This document shows positions 8,163 to 16,119 of a DNA stretch of 39,706 nucleotides, in pieces. The stretch is from Thermoactinomyces sp. DSM 45891 (lineage in GTDB: Bacteria > Bacillota > Bacilli > Thermoactinomycetales > Thermoactinomycetaceae). Location of the stretch: NCBI RefSeq assembly GCF_900119485.1, contig NZ_FPJZ01000021.1, forward strand, positions 1 to 39,706. The letters run 5' to 3'. The notes beneath the pieces were generated by a model, which saw nothing but the letters and a program-made list of their open reading frames with translations, had not been told where the DNA came from and did no database searches. Numbering within the stretch: the first letter of the stretch is position 1; every line of letters starts with the position of its first letter. Position numbers and translations under genes: made by a program.

Positions 8163-9827
8163 TTAAATTCCTAGCATAGGAACGCGGACACCTTTTTTCT
8201 TAGCGGTTTCGATGGCTAAATCGTAACCAGCATCAGCGTGGCGGATAACCCCCATGCCTGGGTCTGTGTTTAGTACTCGAGACAGTTTCTCTTCTGCTTC
8301 CTTGGAACCATCTGCGACTACAACCATGCCGGAGTGCAAGGAGTAGCCCATGCCTACACCGCCGCCGTGATGGACGGAGACCCAGCTCGCGCCGGAAGAG
8401 GTATTGACCAGCGCATTTAGAATTGCCCAGTCTGCAACTACATCGCTTCCGTCTTTCATCGCTTCCGTCTCACGGTTTGGAGAAGCTACAGAACCGCAAT
8501 CCAGATGATCTCTTCCGATGACAATCGGTGCTGATAACTCCCCATTTCGTACCATTTCATTTATCGCCAAACCCATCTTGACACGTTCACCGTAACCGAG
8601 CCAGCAAATTCGGGATGGGAGACCCTGGAATGCTACTTTTTCTCTAGCTAATGTAATCCAACGTCGTAGGTGTTCGTTTTCTGGGAATAGTCGTAGTGCA
8701 AGTTCATCTGTTTTATAGATATCCTCTGGATCACCTGATAATGCTACCCAACGAAACGGCCCTTTTCCTTCACAGAAAAGCGGGCGGATGTAGGCCGGAA
8801 CGAATCCAGGAAAGGCGAAAGCATCTTTGATCCCTTCATCTAGGGCTACTTGACGAATGTTATTACCATAATCAAAGACAATGGAGCCCATTTTTTGTAG
8901 ATCTAACATCGCCTGAACGTGAGTTGCCATAGACTGTTTGGATAGCTTTACATACTCATTCGGATTTTGTGTTCGTAATCTATCGGCTTCTGCCAATGAA
9001 AAACCAAATGGAACATATCCATTTAATGGATCATGTGCGGATGTTTGATCGGTTACGAAATCAGGAATAACACCTCTCGTGACAAACTCTGGAAAAATCT
9101 CTGCCGCGTTTCCAATGAGTCCAATAGAGAGCGGTCTCCCTTCTGATTGTGCATCTTTCGCTAATTGTAAAGCTTCATCTAGAGAGCCCACCATCACATC
9201 ACAATATCGTGTGTCAATACGCCTCTGAATTCGGCTTGGGTCAATCTCGACTCCAATCACGACCCCCTCATTCATCGTAACAGCTAATGGCTGAGCTCCA
9301 CCCATGCCACCTAATCCAGCGGTTAACGTAAGTGTCCCTTTTAAGGAGCCTCCTCGATGCTGGCGAGCCGCTTCCGCAAATGTTTCATACGTGCCTTGTA
9401 GGATTCCTTGTGTTCCAATGTAAATCCAGCTTCCTGCGGTCATCTGTCCATACATCATGAGGCCTTTTTGATCCAGCTCGTGAAAAGTCTCCCAGTTCGC
9501 ATAGGCAGGTACTAGCATAGAATTAGAGATTAAGACGCGAGGAGCTATCGCATGCGTACGAAAAACCCCAACCGGCTTCCCTGACTGAACCAATAAGGTC
9601 TCGTCCGCTTCTAGCTCTGTAAGGCATTCGACGATTTTATCGAAACACTCCCAGTTGCGTGCCGCTTTCCCAATTCCACCGTATACCACTAGATCTTCTG
9701 GACGCTCTGCTACTTCTGGATCCAGATTGTTCATCAACATACGGATTACTGCTTCTTGTTGCCAACCTTTTGCCGTTAACTCGGTTCCTCTCGCTGCTCG
9801 AACAGTACGACTTATGGATTTGGTCAT
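8163..9827 (-). CDS. hutU: Urocanate hydratase
   Basis: HutU adds water to urocanate to give imidazolonepropionate, using tightly bound NAD+. The ATG at 9827 follows AAAGGAGAG at 8 nt and gives 554 residues, the family's usual length. The ORF is open further upstream but lacks an SD there. Conserved landmarks include ARGTELTAKGWQQEA at the N terminus, the glycine-rich GGLGGMGGAQPLA region near 178, the active-site-type segment around DHLDCGSVASPNRETEAM near 443, and the C-terminal HHGGGVGMGYS. It lies 40 nt after hutH and 45 nt before hutI, so it is clearly co-transcribed. Confidence 0.97.
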   Translation of the reverse strand: MTKSISRTVRAARGTELTAKGWQQEAVIRMLMNNLDPEVAERPEDLVVYGGIGKAARNWECFDKIVECLTELEADETLLVQSGKPVGVFRTHAIAPRVLISNSMLVPAYANWETFHELDQKGLMMYGQMTAGSWIYIGTQGILQGTYETFAEAARQHRGGSLKGTLTLTAGLGGMGGAQPLAVTMNEGVVIGVEIDPSRIQRRIDTRYCDVMVGSLDEALQLAKDAQSEGRPLSIGLIGNAAEIFPEFVTRGVIPDFVTDQTSAHDPLNGYVPFGFSLAEADRLRTQNPNEYVKLSKQSMATHVQAMLDLQKMGSIVFDYGNNIRQVALDEGIKDAFAFPGFVPAYIRPLFCEGKGPFRWVALSGDPEDIYKTDELALRLFPENEHLRRWITLAREKVAFQGLPSRICWLGYGERVKMGLAINEMVRNGELSAPIVIGRDHLDCGSVASPNRETEAMKDGSDVVADWAILNALVNTSSGASWVSVHHGGGVGMGYSLHSGMVVVADGSKEAEEKLSRVLNTDPGMGVIRHADAGYDLAIETAKKKGVRVPMLGI

Positions 9828-9867
9828 GATCAAATCTCTCCTTTGCTTTTTGGTATCAAAACCATCC

Positions 9868-11427
9868 TTAGAACAATTCACCCGTTATCTTTTCTACTTC
9901 ACCTAACCAATCACCCTCTAGCAAGTAACTAGCTACAAGTTCAATTTCACCACTTAGAGAACGATCCTCTGTCACCCTTGGTACGTGGCTTCGAATATGT
10001 TCATATAACTTTCGCGTAGCTGGAGCCAATTGATCTGCTCCCACAAAATCGGCCGCCTCCGCCGCACAGATACATTCGATTGCTAAGACCTTGGCTACGT
10101 GGTTAATGATCTGGGTAACTTGACGAGCTGCTGTGGTCCCCATGGAAACATGATCTTCTTGATTTGCGGAAGAAGGAATCGAATCGACACTCGCTGGATG
10201 GGCCAATACTTTATTTTCTGATACAAGGGAAGCGCTTACATACTGTAGAATCATCATGCCGGATGCTAGCCCTGGGTGATGACTCAAAAATGCAGGCAGA
10301 CCACCTGATAATGCTGGATTGACAAGACGTTCTGTCCGTCGTTCTGATATATTGGCCAGTTCACTCATACCGATCTTTAAGAAGTCCATCGCAAAGGCAA
10401 TCGGCTGTCCATGAAAGTTTCCACCCGATATAACTTGACCATCTTCCATAAACAACAATGGATTATCTGTTGCCGCATTACACTCAATCTGAATCTTTTC
10501 ACGTGTATACGCAACCACCTGACGAACAGCCCCGTGTACTTGAGGTAGGCATCGTAGGGAGTACGCATCCTGAACACGAATCTCACCTTGAGAAGTAGTC
10601 AACTGGCTACCTTGTAAGATGGTACGGAAGTTTTGGGCCACAGAAGCTTGTTCTGGATAGGGCCGAACCTGTTGGATTCCTTCGGCAAAGGCATCCGGAA
10701 TCCCCCGCAAACACTCTAAAGTCATAGAAGCAATCACGTCTGCTATCTTAGCCAAACGATCTGCTTGGGAAACGGCAAGCACACCAAGGGAAGTCATGAT
10801 TTGCGTCCCATTGATTAAGGCAAGCCCTTCCTTCGCTGCTAGTGTAATCGGTTTCAATCCTGCTTGCTCAAGTGCGTCTACTCCAGAAAGCTTCTTTCCT
10901 TGATAGATTGCCTCTCCCTCGCCCATTAGCACTAAAGCCAGATGGGACAACGGTGCTAGGTCACCACTTGCCCCGAGTGATCCTTGTTCAGGAATAACCG
11001 GATGTACTCCTTGATTCAAACAATCAATTAAAAGTTGTAATGTTTCGATGCGGATGCCAGAGTATCCTTTGGAAAGCGCATTTGCTCTCAAAAGCATAAT
11101 CGTACGCACAACTGGTTCTGGCAGTGGATTACCTACTGCACATGCATGACTACGGATTAGATTGATCTGTAACCTTGTCGCATCTACCGGCGAAATCGAC
11201 ACATCGCTAAACAGGCCAAATCCAGTGGTCACCCCATAGACTACTTTGTCATCTTTCACTAGCTGATCTACCATATCTCTACAAGCTACTACTCGATCCT
11301 TAGCTTCTTTCGATAAAGATACACGAACTTCCCGTTTCGCAACCTGCTCTATCACTTGAGGAGTCATACTATTACCGTCCATGCATATGGTGTTCAGTTG
11401 GGATACTTGATTCGAATGATCCAACAA
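9868..11427 (-). CDS. hutH: Histidine ammonia-lyase
   Basis: HutH removes ammonia from L-histidine to give urocanate, the first step of the pathway. The protein has 519 residues. The Ala-Ser-Gly triad that forms the MIO cofactor is in GSLGASGDLAPLSH near residue 156, and YGVTTGFG near 64 supplies the conserved catalytic Tyr. The start is a TTG at 11427 with AAGGAG 7 nt upstream; no ATG has a comparable SD, although a later ATG (residue 16) could give a shorter protein. It is the first gene of the operon. No hutP activator gene precedes it; a long leader with a 20-bp hairpin does (11459-11503). Confidence 0.96.
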   Translation of the reverse strand: MLDHSNQVSQLNTICMDGNSMTPQVIEQVAKREVRVSLSKEAKDRVVACRDMVDQLVKDDKVVYGVTTGFGLFSDVSISPVDATRLQINLIRSHACAVGNPLPEPVVRTIMLLRANALSKGYSGIRIETLQLLIDCLNQGVHPVIPEQGSLGASGDLAPLSHLALVLMGEGEAIYQGKKLSGVDALEQAGLKPITLAAKEGLALINGTQIMTSLGVLAVSQADRLAKIADVIASMTLECLRGIPDAFAEGIQQVRPYPEQASVAQNFRTILQGSQLTTSQGEIRVQDAYSLRCLPQVHGAVRQVVAYTREKIQIECNAATDNPLLFMEDGQVISGGNFHGQPIAFAMDFLKIGMSELANISERRTERLVNPALSGGLPAFLSHHPGLASGMMILQYVSASLVSENKVLAHPASVDSIPSSANQEDHVSMGTTAARQVTQIINHVAKVLAIECICAAEAADFVGADQLAPATRKLYEHIRSHVPRVTEDRSLSGEIELVASYLLEGDWLGEVEKITGELF

Positions 11428-11458
11428 ACCTCAGCTCCTTTTTACACTCTACCAAACT

Positions 11459-11503
11459 AAAGGGGCTGGACAGAAGTGTCATTCACTTCTGCCCAGCCCC
11501 TTT
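11459..11503 (-). promoter_or_regulatory. Very stable hairpin in the hutH leader, possible attenuator
   Basis: Two 20-base arms (11459-11478 and 11484-11503) pair with one mismatch (A 11470 opposite C 11492) around the 5-nt loop TCATT. On the minus strand the hairpin ends about 19 nt before the hutH SD. Only TTTAGTTTGG follows, so it is not a textbook terminator by itself. In Bacillus subtilis the hut operon is controlled by HutP acting on a leader terminator just before hutH, and the position here is the same. Without a hutP gene here, the link to that mechanism is an inference. Confidence 0.6.
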
Positions 11504-11586
11504 GTGAAGGAGGGGATATGCGATTGTAAGGACTTTTCATACATCATCGCAATCACTCTCTTTGAGTTTTATTTGCTAACCATTTT

Positions 11587-11635
11587 AATTTTCTATACAA
11601 TAGCCATTTTCACATGTAAGTATGTTTTTTGTCAA
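11587..11635 (-). promoter_or_regulatory. Candidate hut promoter with a CodY-like box
   Basis: On the minus strand a perfect TTGACA (11635-11630) lies 18 nt before GAAAAT preceded by TGT, an extended -10 pattern. An alternative is TTACAT (11619-11614) with a 16-nt spacer to TATAGA (11597-11592). On the plus strand, AATTTTCTATACAAT (11587-11601) matches 11 of 15 positions of the CodY consensus and overlaps the second -10. CodY repression of hut is known in B. subtilis. Which promoter is used is unknown. Confidence 0.4.
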
Positions 11636-11667
11636 TATTTTTGATGCTTATAACCTAATCAATCCTA

Positions 11668-11691
11668 GGGCAATGTATCTGACCATTGCCC
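11668..11691. terminator. Hairpin after the phosphohexomutase gene
   Basis: Arms GGGCAATG and CATTGCCC form a perfect 8-bp stem with an 8-nt loop, 7 nt after the phosphomutase stop codon. The T run (CTTTTCCCTT) is on the plus-strand side, so termination of the minus-strand transcript may be partial and could leave read-through into hut. Confidence 0.5.
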
Positions 11692-11698
11692 TTTTCCC

Positions 11699-13381
11699 TT
11701 AAAACCCTAACCAGCCTGCTAAATATTCTTTTATCGCGATCCTTTTCTCCTCTGCCTCAGAAGAACTACTTCCCTTCACCCCTACATAGCACTTCATCTT
11801 CGGCTCCGTTCCGGATGGACGGATCGCAAACCAAGATCCATCTTCGAGAAGATATTTTAAAACATCTGCTTTAGGAAATCCTTCTATCCCTTGTAAATAG
11901 TCTTGAATGCTACAAACCTTGATGTTCGCTACATGTGAAGGTGGATTACTTCGAGTACGAACCATTATCTCTTTGAGTTGTTTACTTCCTTCAAGCCCTT
12001 CTAATGTAACCGAGATCTGTGTCTCTTGAAAGTATCCAAATTTCTTATAAATCAAATCTAAGACTTGATAAATAGGCATTCCTTGTTTTTGATAGTAAGC
12101 CCCTAACTCAGCCAGTAATAAGCACGCTTGCGTGGCATCTTTATCCCGGCAAAAGTCTCCTATGAGATAACCATAGCTTTCTTCATAACCAAATAGAAAC
12201 GTATACTCTCCTGTTTGTTTCCATTTCTGAATAAACTCCCCGATATACCGAAAACCGGTAAGTGTATTTTGCGTCATTATTCCAAAGTAGGAAGCGATGG
12301 ATTCTCCGAGATCAGAGGATACAATCGACTTAACCAATGCTCCATTAGAAGGCAATTCTCCCCGGTCTACTCGCTGAGACAAGAGATAGAAGAGTAATAA
12401 TGCTCCGATCTGATTTCCAGTAAGGTGAGAAAACCGATTGTTTTCGTCACGAATCGCAATCCCAATTCGATCGGCATCTGGATCAGTTACAAGGACAAGA
12501 TCTGCTTGTTGTTGATTAGCGTACGCAATAGCTAACTCAAAGGATGTTGGGTCCTCTGGATTGGGAGATTTCACTGTCGAAAAATTAGGATCTGGGTCAG
12601 CCTGCTCTGGCACGACAAACACATTCTCAAATCCTTTCAGACTTAAAACGGATTCAATAGGAGGTCGCCCCGTTCCATGAAGCGGGGAATATACGATACG
12701 AAAATGCTTATTTTGTTCATTATCTTGGAAGGCCAGCGACGCCACATTTTCATAGTATGCTTGATCGACTTCAGACCCTAACCAAACGAGAGTTCCATCC
12801 TTTTCTGCTTCCGTAAGGTCTGCCACAGGAATCATAAACGCATCCGATATTTGACTAATATTGTCCAATATTTCACTCGTTATCAAAGGAGAAATTTGCG
12901 CACCGTCTGCTCCGTACACTTTGATTCCATTATAATTGGGAGGATTATGGCTTGCTGTCACCATAATACCCGCAGCCGCCTCATAATAACGAACAGCAAA
13001 CGAAAGCTCTGGCGATGGACAGATCTGTCCAAATAAATATACCTTTACTCCGTGATGAAGAAGTACCTTAGCCACTTCCCTAGAAAACTCTACAGAACCA
13101 TGCCTCGTATCATAACCAATTGCCACGCCTTGATCTGCTAGATTCTCATGATGCAACCACTCTCCAAGTCCTTGAGCCAACTTACGAACGGTATAGATAT
13201 TCATTCGATTCGTCCCGGCACCTATGATGCCACGAATCCCCGCCGTGCCAAACGATAGCGATTGCGAAAAACGCTCCTGAATTTCAACATCATGCTTCTG
13301 GATTTGCCGTAACTCTTCTTTCAGCACTGAGTCCAAACCATCAAAGTGGAGCCAATGATGGTACAGGTCAAGGTAGTTCAT
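11699..13381 (-). CDS. pgcA: Phosphoglucomutase/phosphomannomutase-type phospho-sugar mutase
   Basis: Alpha-D-phosphohexomutases move a phosphate between C1 and C6 of glucose or mannose and feed UDP-glucose and wall-glycan synthesis. The 560-residue protein has all four family motifs: the phosphoserine loop TASHNPPNYNG near 141, the metal loop DPDADRIG near 300, the sugar-binding GYEESYGYLIGD near 400 and the phosphate-binding RPSGTEPK near 515. Its length and motifs fit the PgcA group of Bacillus rather than GlmM (about 450 residues). The ATG lies 4 nt after the DUF975 stop codon, and the SD AAAGGGATG overlaps that stop, so translation is probably coupled. Confidence 0.95.
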   Translation of the reverse strand: MNYLDLYHHWLHFDGLDSVLKEELRQIQKHDVEIQERFSQSLSFGTAGIRGIIGAGTNRMNIYTVRKLAQGLGEWLHHENLADQGVAIGYDTRHGSVEFSREVAKVLLHHGVKVYLFGQICPSPELSFAVRYYEAAAGIMVTASHNPPNYNGIKVYGADGAQISPLITSEILDNISQISDAFMIPVADLTEAEKDGTLVWLGSEVDQAYYENVASLAFQDNEQNKHFRIVYSPLHGTGRPPIESVLSLKGFENVFVVPEQADPDPNFSTVKSPNPEDPTSFELAIAYANQQQADLVLVTDPDADRIGIAIRDENNRFSHLTGNQIGALLLFYLLSQRVDRGELPSNGALVKSIVSSDLGESIASYFGIMTQNTLTGFRYIGEFIQKWKQTGEYTFLFGYEESYGYLIGDFCRDKDATQACLLLAELGAYYQKQGMPIYQVLDLIYKKFGYFQETQISVTLEGLEGSKQLKEIMVRTRSNPPSHVANIKVCSIQDYLQGIEGFPKADVLKYLLEDGSWFAIRPSGTEPKMKCYVGVKGSSSSEAEEKRIAIKEYLAGWLGF

Positions 13382-13385
13382 ATGA

Positions 13386-14072
13386 TCATCCCTTTACAAC
13401 TTCATTCTCATTTTTTCTCTGTTCATAAAAATGTGTATTAGTTGCCTGTATGTAGGGCAATACCCATAGGAGTCCGATACCAAAGGTACAGATCGAGAGT
13501 ATAATCCACCCTAAGAAACTTAATTGGAGTAAGAAAAACTGCCATTTATATCCTGTCATCATTTGAATGCTTTTGCTAATCGCTTGATTGACACTATATT
13601 CTGGATGATCTTGCATAATATACGGAGTCATCGCGTAGGCAATCGACCTAATAATTCCTGGAATGATGAGTAGTAAGCACCATAAAAACACGTACACCGT
13701 AATCAACACATTATAAAGAACACTCTTACCAAATTTAGATAGATTGGTAAAGAACTCAAAAGCATCTGTTTCTGTAGCACTATTTCTACGGATTAGATGT
13801 AGGAAAAAACCAGCCAAGCCTAACATAATCGCACCTGGGATCAATAAATACCAGAGGAAGGAAAATACACCAAACGAACTAGGCTGAAATATACTCATAT
13901 AGTCAACAGTATAAGTCGGATCAAAGTAATCTTCTGGACGAACCATCATTTCAATCCAACTAGGTAACGCTGATAAAATCGTAGCAAGCGCCACCACAAT
14001 AATTGATTTCTGCCAGTTTCCTTGTAGGCTTTGTCTGGCTTGTTGTTTTAACTCTTTGAAGCCCATTATCAT
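13386..14072 (-). CDS. DUF975-family integral membrane protein
   Basis: The 228-residue protein starts FKELKQQARQSLQGNWQKSI, the typical amphipathic entry of DUF975 proteins. About four to five hydrophobic helices follow (near 24-42, 70-95, 112-140 and 175-205). The function of the family is not established. The C terminus is charged and cytosolic in style. AGGAGGG precedes two in-frame ATGs (14072 and 14066). The gene is directly upstream of, and probably coupled to, the phosphohexomutase gene, which hints at an envelope-related context without proving a role. Confidence 0.85.
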   Translation of the reverse strand: MIMGFKELKQQARQSLQGNWQKSIIVVALATILSALPSWIEMMVRPEDYFDPTYTVDYMSIFQPSSFGVFSFLWYLLIPGAIMLGLAGFFLHLIRRNSATETDAFEFFTNLSKFGKSVLYNVLITVYVFLWCLLLIIPGIIRSIAYAMTPYIMQDHPEYSVNQAISKSIQMMTGYKWQFFLLQLSFLGWIILSICTFGIGLLWVLPYIQATNTHFYEQRKNENEVVKG

Positions 14073-14145
14073 CCATCCCTCCTAATACAATCAATCTATT
14101 TATAGGTAATAATTTATTTACAAATTTAGGAATATATGATAAAAA

Positions 14146-14169
14146 TAAAAACTTCCTTGTTCAGGAAGT
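14146..14169 (-). terminator. Terminator overlapping the SemiSWEET stop codon
   Basis: On the minus strand ACTTCCT-GAACA-AGGAAGT is followed by TTTTTATTTTT. The left arm contains the last codons of the upstream gene and its TGA. Confidence 0.8.
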
Positions 14170-14505
14170 CCTTGATATGCGCTCTTTAACCTCCGCCGGC
14201 TTATCTGCTGGCACAGCCCAAAATACGATACTTATTAAAATGGTTACCACAATTAATTGAATTGTATTTGTCACAAATAGAGTGACCGCTTCCCCTTGTA
14301 AGGCCAAAAAAACACTATAAACCTCCACCAATACTGTCCCTACAAAGAGAAAAGAAAGAGGCTTTAAATCTACTTGATGAGCTGTTTTCCCTTTAATTGC
14401 CTGTAAAACCTGCGGGATCCAGCTTATGGCTATAAGAGTGCCTCCTACTACTTGGCAAATCACCAAAAAAAGCAACCCGATCCACTCCTCTCCCACACTC
14501 CTCAT
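14161..14505 (-). CDS. PQ-loop / SemiSWEET-like small membrane protein
   Basis: The protein has 114 residues and three hydrophobic helices (about 10-30, 46-66 and 72-97). The first helix ends in the Pro-Gln pair of PQ-loop proteins (SWIPQVLQ, P31-Q32), followed by a short basic loop with KGKTAHQV. This size and layout fit SemiSWEETs, which dimerise and pass sugars down a gradient, but distant PQ-loop proteins carry other cargo. The ATG at 14505 lacks an SD, whereas a TTG at 14475 follows GAGAGGAG at 9 nt, so a 104-residue form is possible. A terminator overlaps its stop codon, so it is transcribed apart from DUF975. Confidence 0.75.
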   Translation of the reverse strand: MRSVGEEWIGLLFLVICQVVGGTLIAISWIPQVLQAIKGKTAHQVDLKPLSFLFVGTVLVEVYSVFLALQGEAVTLFVTNTIQLIVVTILISIVFWAVPADKPAEVKERISRTS

Positions 14506-14536
14506 TACTTTATGAGAGAGATTTCGCTTTTATCCT

Positions 14537-14806
14537 TTAAAATTCCCCCAAATCCTCAATTTCCTCTAGTCCTGCATATTGCAAATGAATCACTTCTTTC
14601 AAGTCCGTATTCCATATTTCAGCTAAAAACTGAATCGCTTCTTCCACTCTGCGATACATAGTTCGTTCACTACGATAATCAAGAATCCATCCCTCAAATA
14701 TGCGTTCTACTCGTACATATTGCTCTCTATCATGAGTTAACACTCGAACTGGTTCTCCCACTTGTAATTGAGTGATAAATCTTTGAATTTCTTGTTCTTT
14801 ATTCAT
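14537..14806 (-). CDS. Small conserved-looking protein of unknown function
   Basis: The frame encodes 89 residues from ATG 14806, with AAGGAGGG 7 nt upstream; an ATG at 14809 is also possible. The sequence is soluble and acidic at the end (EEIEDLGEF). The middle, VGEPVRVLTHDREQYVRVER, could form beta strands, and the second half looks helical. No family is recognised. It is the first gene of a minus-strand run (unknown, then SemiSWEET) with 31 nt between the two, so co-transcription is likely. Confidence 0.7.
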   Translation of the reverse strand: MNKEQEIQRFITQLQVGEPVRVLTHDREQYVRVERIFEGWILDYRSERTMYRRVEEAIQFLAEIWNTDLKEVIHLQYAGLEEIEDLGEF

Positions 14807-14914
14807 CATCAACCCTCCTTCTTATAGAAAATAGTCTGAATCCCGCGAACCAGTAACACATCTATTTCATACTATATAAAAGAGATTAATAGGGGCTTGA
14901 AAGGAGAACGGACC

Positions 14915-15652
14915 ATGAAAAAACCTCTCTGGATCTTTGCTCATATCCCCAAAACAGGCGGCATTACGATGCGAGGTATTATTGATAGCAATGTTCCTTC
15001 TAACGAAATCTATCGATATCCCTTGCACCAGAATCAAGAAAAAATGATTCGTAGTCTCACTTCCAAACAAAAAGCAAATTTTAGATGGGTATATGGACAT
15101 TGCCGTTACGGAGTGCATCAACATTTTCATAGGCCTTATCGTTATATAACCATGCTTCGCGATCCTGTAAGCCGGGTCATTTCTACCTATTATTTTATTT
15201 GCTCCATGCCAAGCAATGGTCTGCATAATAAAGTAAAAAAGATGAGCATAGAAGAGTTCGTTACTAGTCCAGACCCTCGGATCTCAGCTCCTCTTCATAA
15301 TCACCAAACTAGATTCCTATCTGGACAAAATGACCCTGACCTTATATTAGCTATGGACAACCTACGAGATCACTTTACCTTCGTGGGTATTACCGAGATG
15401 TATCCACAATCCGTGTTTTTATTAAATCAATTACAGGGATGGAAACAATCACACTATTCGAAAGAAAACGTAACCAAAAAGCGTCCAAAAAGGCCTGACA
15501 TCAGTGAAGAACTCACAAACCATATTCGCAGTATGAATGAATTAGATTATCACCTATATGAAACATGTAAACAACATCTACTGCAAAAAATAAAATCACT
15601 TTCCCCTGCTGAAAAGAAAAATCTACGAAATTTCATCAAAAAGCAAGATTAA
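14915..15652 (+). CDS. Sulfotransferase-family protein (Sulfotransfer_2 type)
   Basis: Such enzymes transfer sulfate from PAPS to a hydroxyl or amine. The start at ATG 14915 follows AAAGGAG at 8 nt; a TTG at 14897 is open but lies before that SD. The 245-residue protein shows the 5'-phosphosulfate loop FAHIPKTGGITMR near residue 9 and the 3'-phosphate motif MLRDPVSRVISTYY near 80. HNQTRFLSG near 128 is also typical of the family. There is no signal peptide or membrane anchor, so the enzyme is probably cytosolic. It is the only long plus-strand gene in the window and has no PAPS-synthesis genes nearby. The acceptor is unknown. The isolated opposite orientation fits acquisition by transfer, but base composition does not stand out. 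Confidence 0.85.
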   Translation: MKKPLWIFAHIPKTGGITMRGIIDSNVPSNEIYRYPLHQNQEKMIRSLTSKQKANFRWVYGHCRYGVHQHFHRPYRYITMLRDPVSRVISTYYFICSMPSNGLHNKVKKMSIEEFVTSPDPRISAPLHNHQTRFLSGQNDPDLILAMDNLRDHFTFVGITEMYPQSVFLLNQLQGWKQSHYSKENVTKKRPKRPDISEELTNHIRSMNELDYHLYETCKQHLLQKIKSLSPAEKKNLRNFIKKQD

Positions 15653-15659
15653 GAAAAAG

Positions 15660-15699
15660 ATAAAAAAGCCAAACCCTCCATTTGTGAGGTGTTTGGCTT
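15660..15699 (-). terminator. Rho-independent terminator of the 83-residue gene
   Basis: Arms AAGCCAAAC-CTCC and GAGG-GTTTGGCTT form a stem with one mismatch. On the minus strand TTTTTTATC follows. It sits between convergent genes and may also stop the sulfotransferase transcript, though it has no T run in that direction. Confidence 0.8.
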
Positions 15700-15709
15700 G
15701 GCTTCATTG

Positions 15710-15961
15710 TTACCGAGAAAATGGGTAAGATGAGCCATCTAAGTCCATCGAAGCGAGAGGATCTTGCGTTGCAGCATGTTCTTGCCCTTCTTCTCTCTCC
15801 TCTTCAATGCCAAACTCATCCATTACACGCTGACACAAATGTAATTCATTTTCCACCATTCTGCTCTGTGTTTTAGCGTTGTGCAATAGATTTTGGTATT
15901 GGAGAATAGCTTCTTCAATTAAATCTAGTTCTGCCTTGCTAAGATTAAGAGTTACTTTCAT
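15710..15961 (-). CDS. Small helical protein of unknown function
   Basis: The 83-residue protein starts MKVTLNLSKAELDLIEEAI. Residues 5-55 look like two helices with a coiled-coil character, followed by an acidic, low-complexity stretch (EEEREEGQEH) and a flexible end. The ATG at 15961 has AAAGGAG 12 nt upstream, a rather long gap. The gene has its own terminator. No family is recognised; the helix pair followed by a disordered tail would suit a small binding protein. Confidence 0.65.
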   Translation of the reverse strand: MKVTLNLSKAELDLIEEAILQYQNLLHNAKTQSRMVENELHLCQRVMDEFGIEEEREEGQEHAATQDPLASMDLDGSSYPFSR

Positions 15962-16119
15962 AAAATACGTTCGCTCCTTTATATCAATTCATCTCTCATC
16001 ATTCTAATCTCAGTAATCCAACAAAACAAGCGATTTATATACAACTACTTAATAGTTCCCTGCACATTATACAACAACACATTAAATATATAATAGATTC
16101 ATATTATATACCTAAGAAT

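Noticed and set aside
11519..11530. A plus-strand start ATG after GGAGGGG next to the hut leader hairpin
   Set aside because: The frame stops after three codons (M-R-L), so it is chance; the GGAGGGG is not a working SD for a gene.
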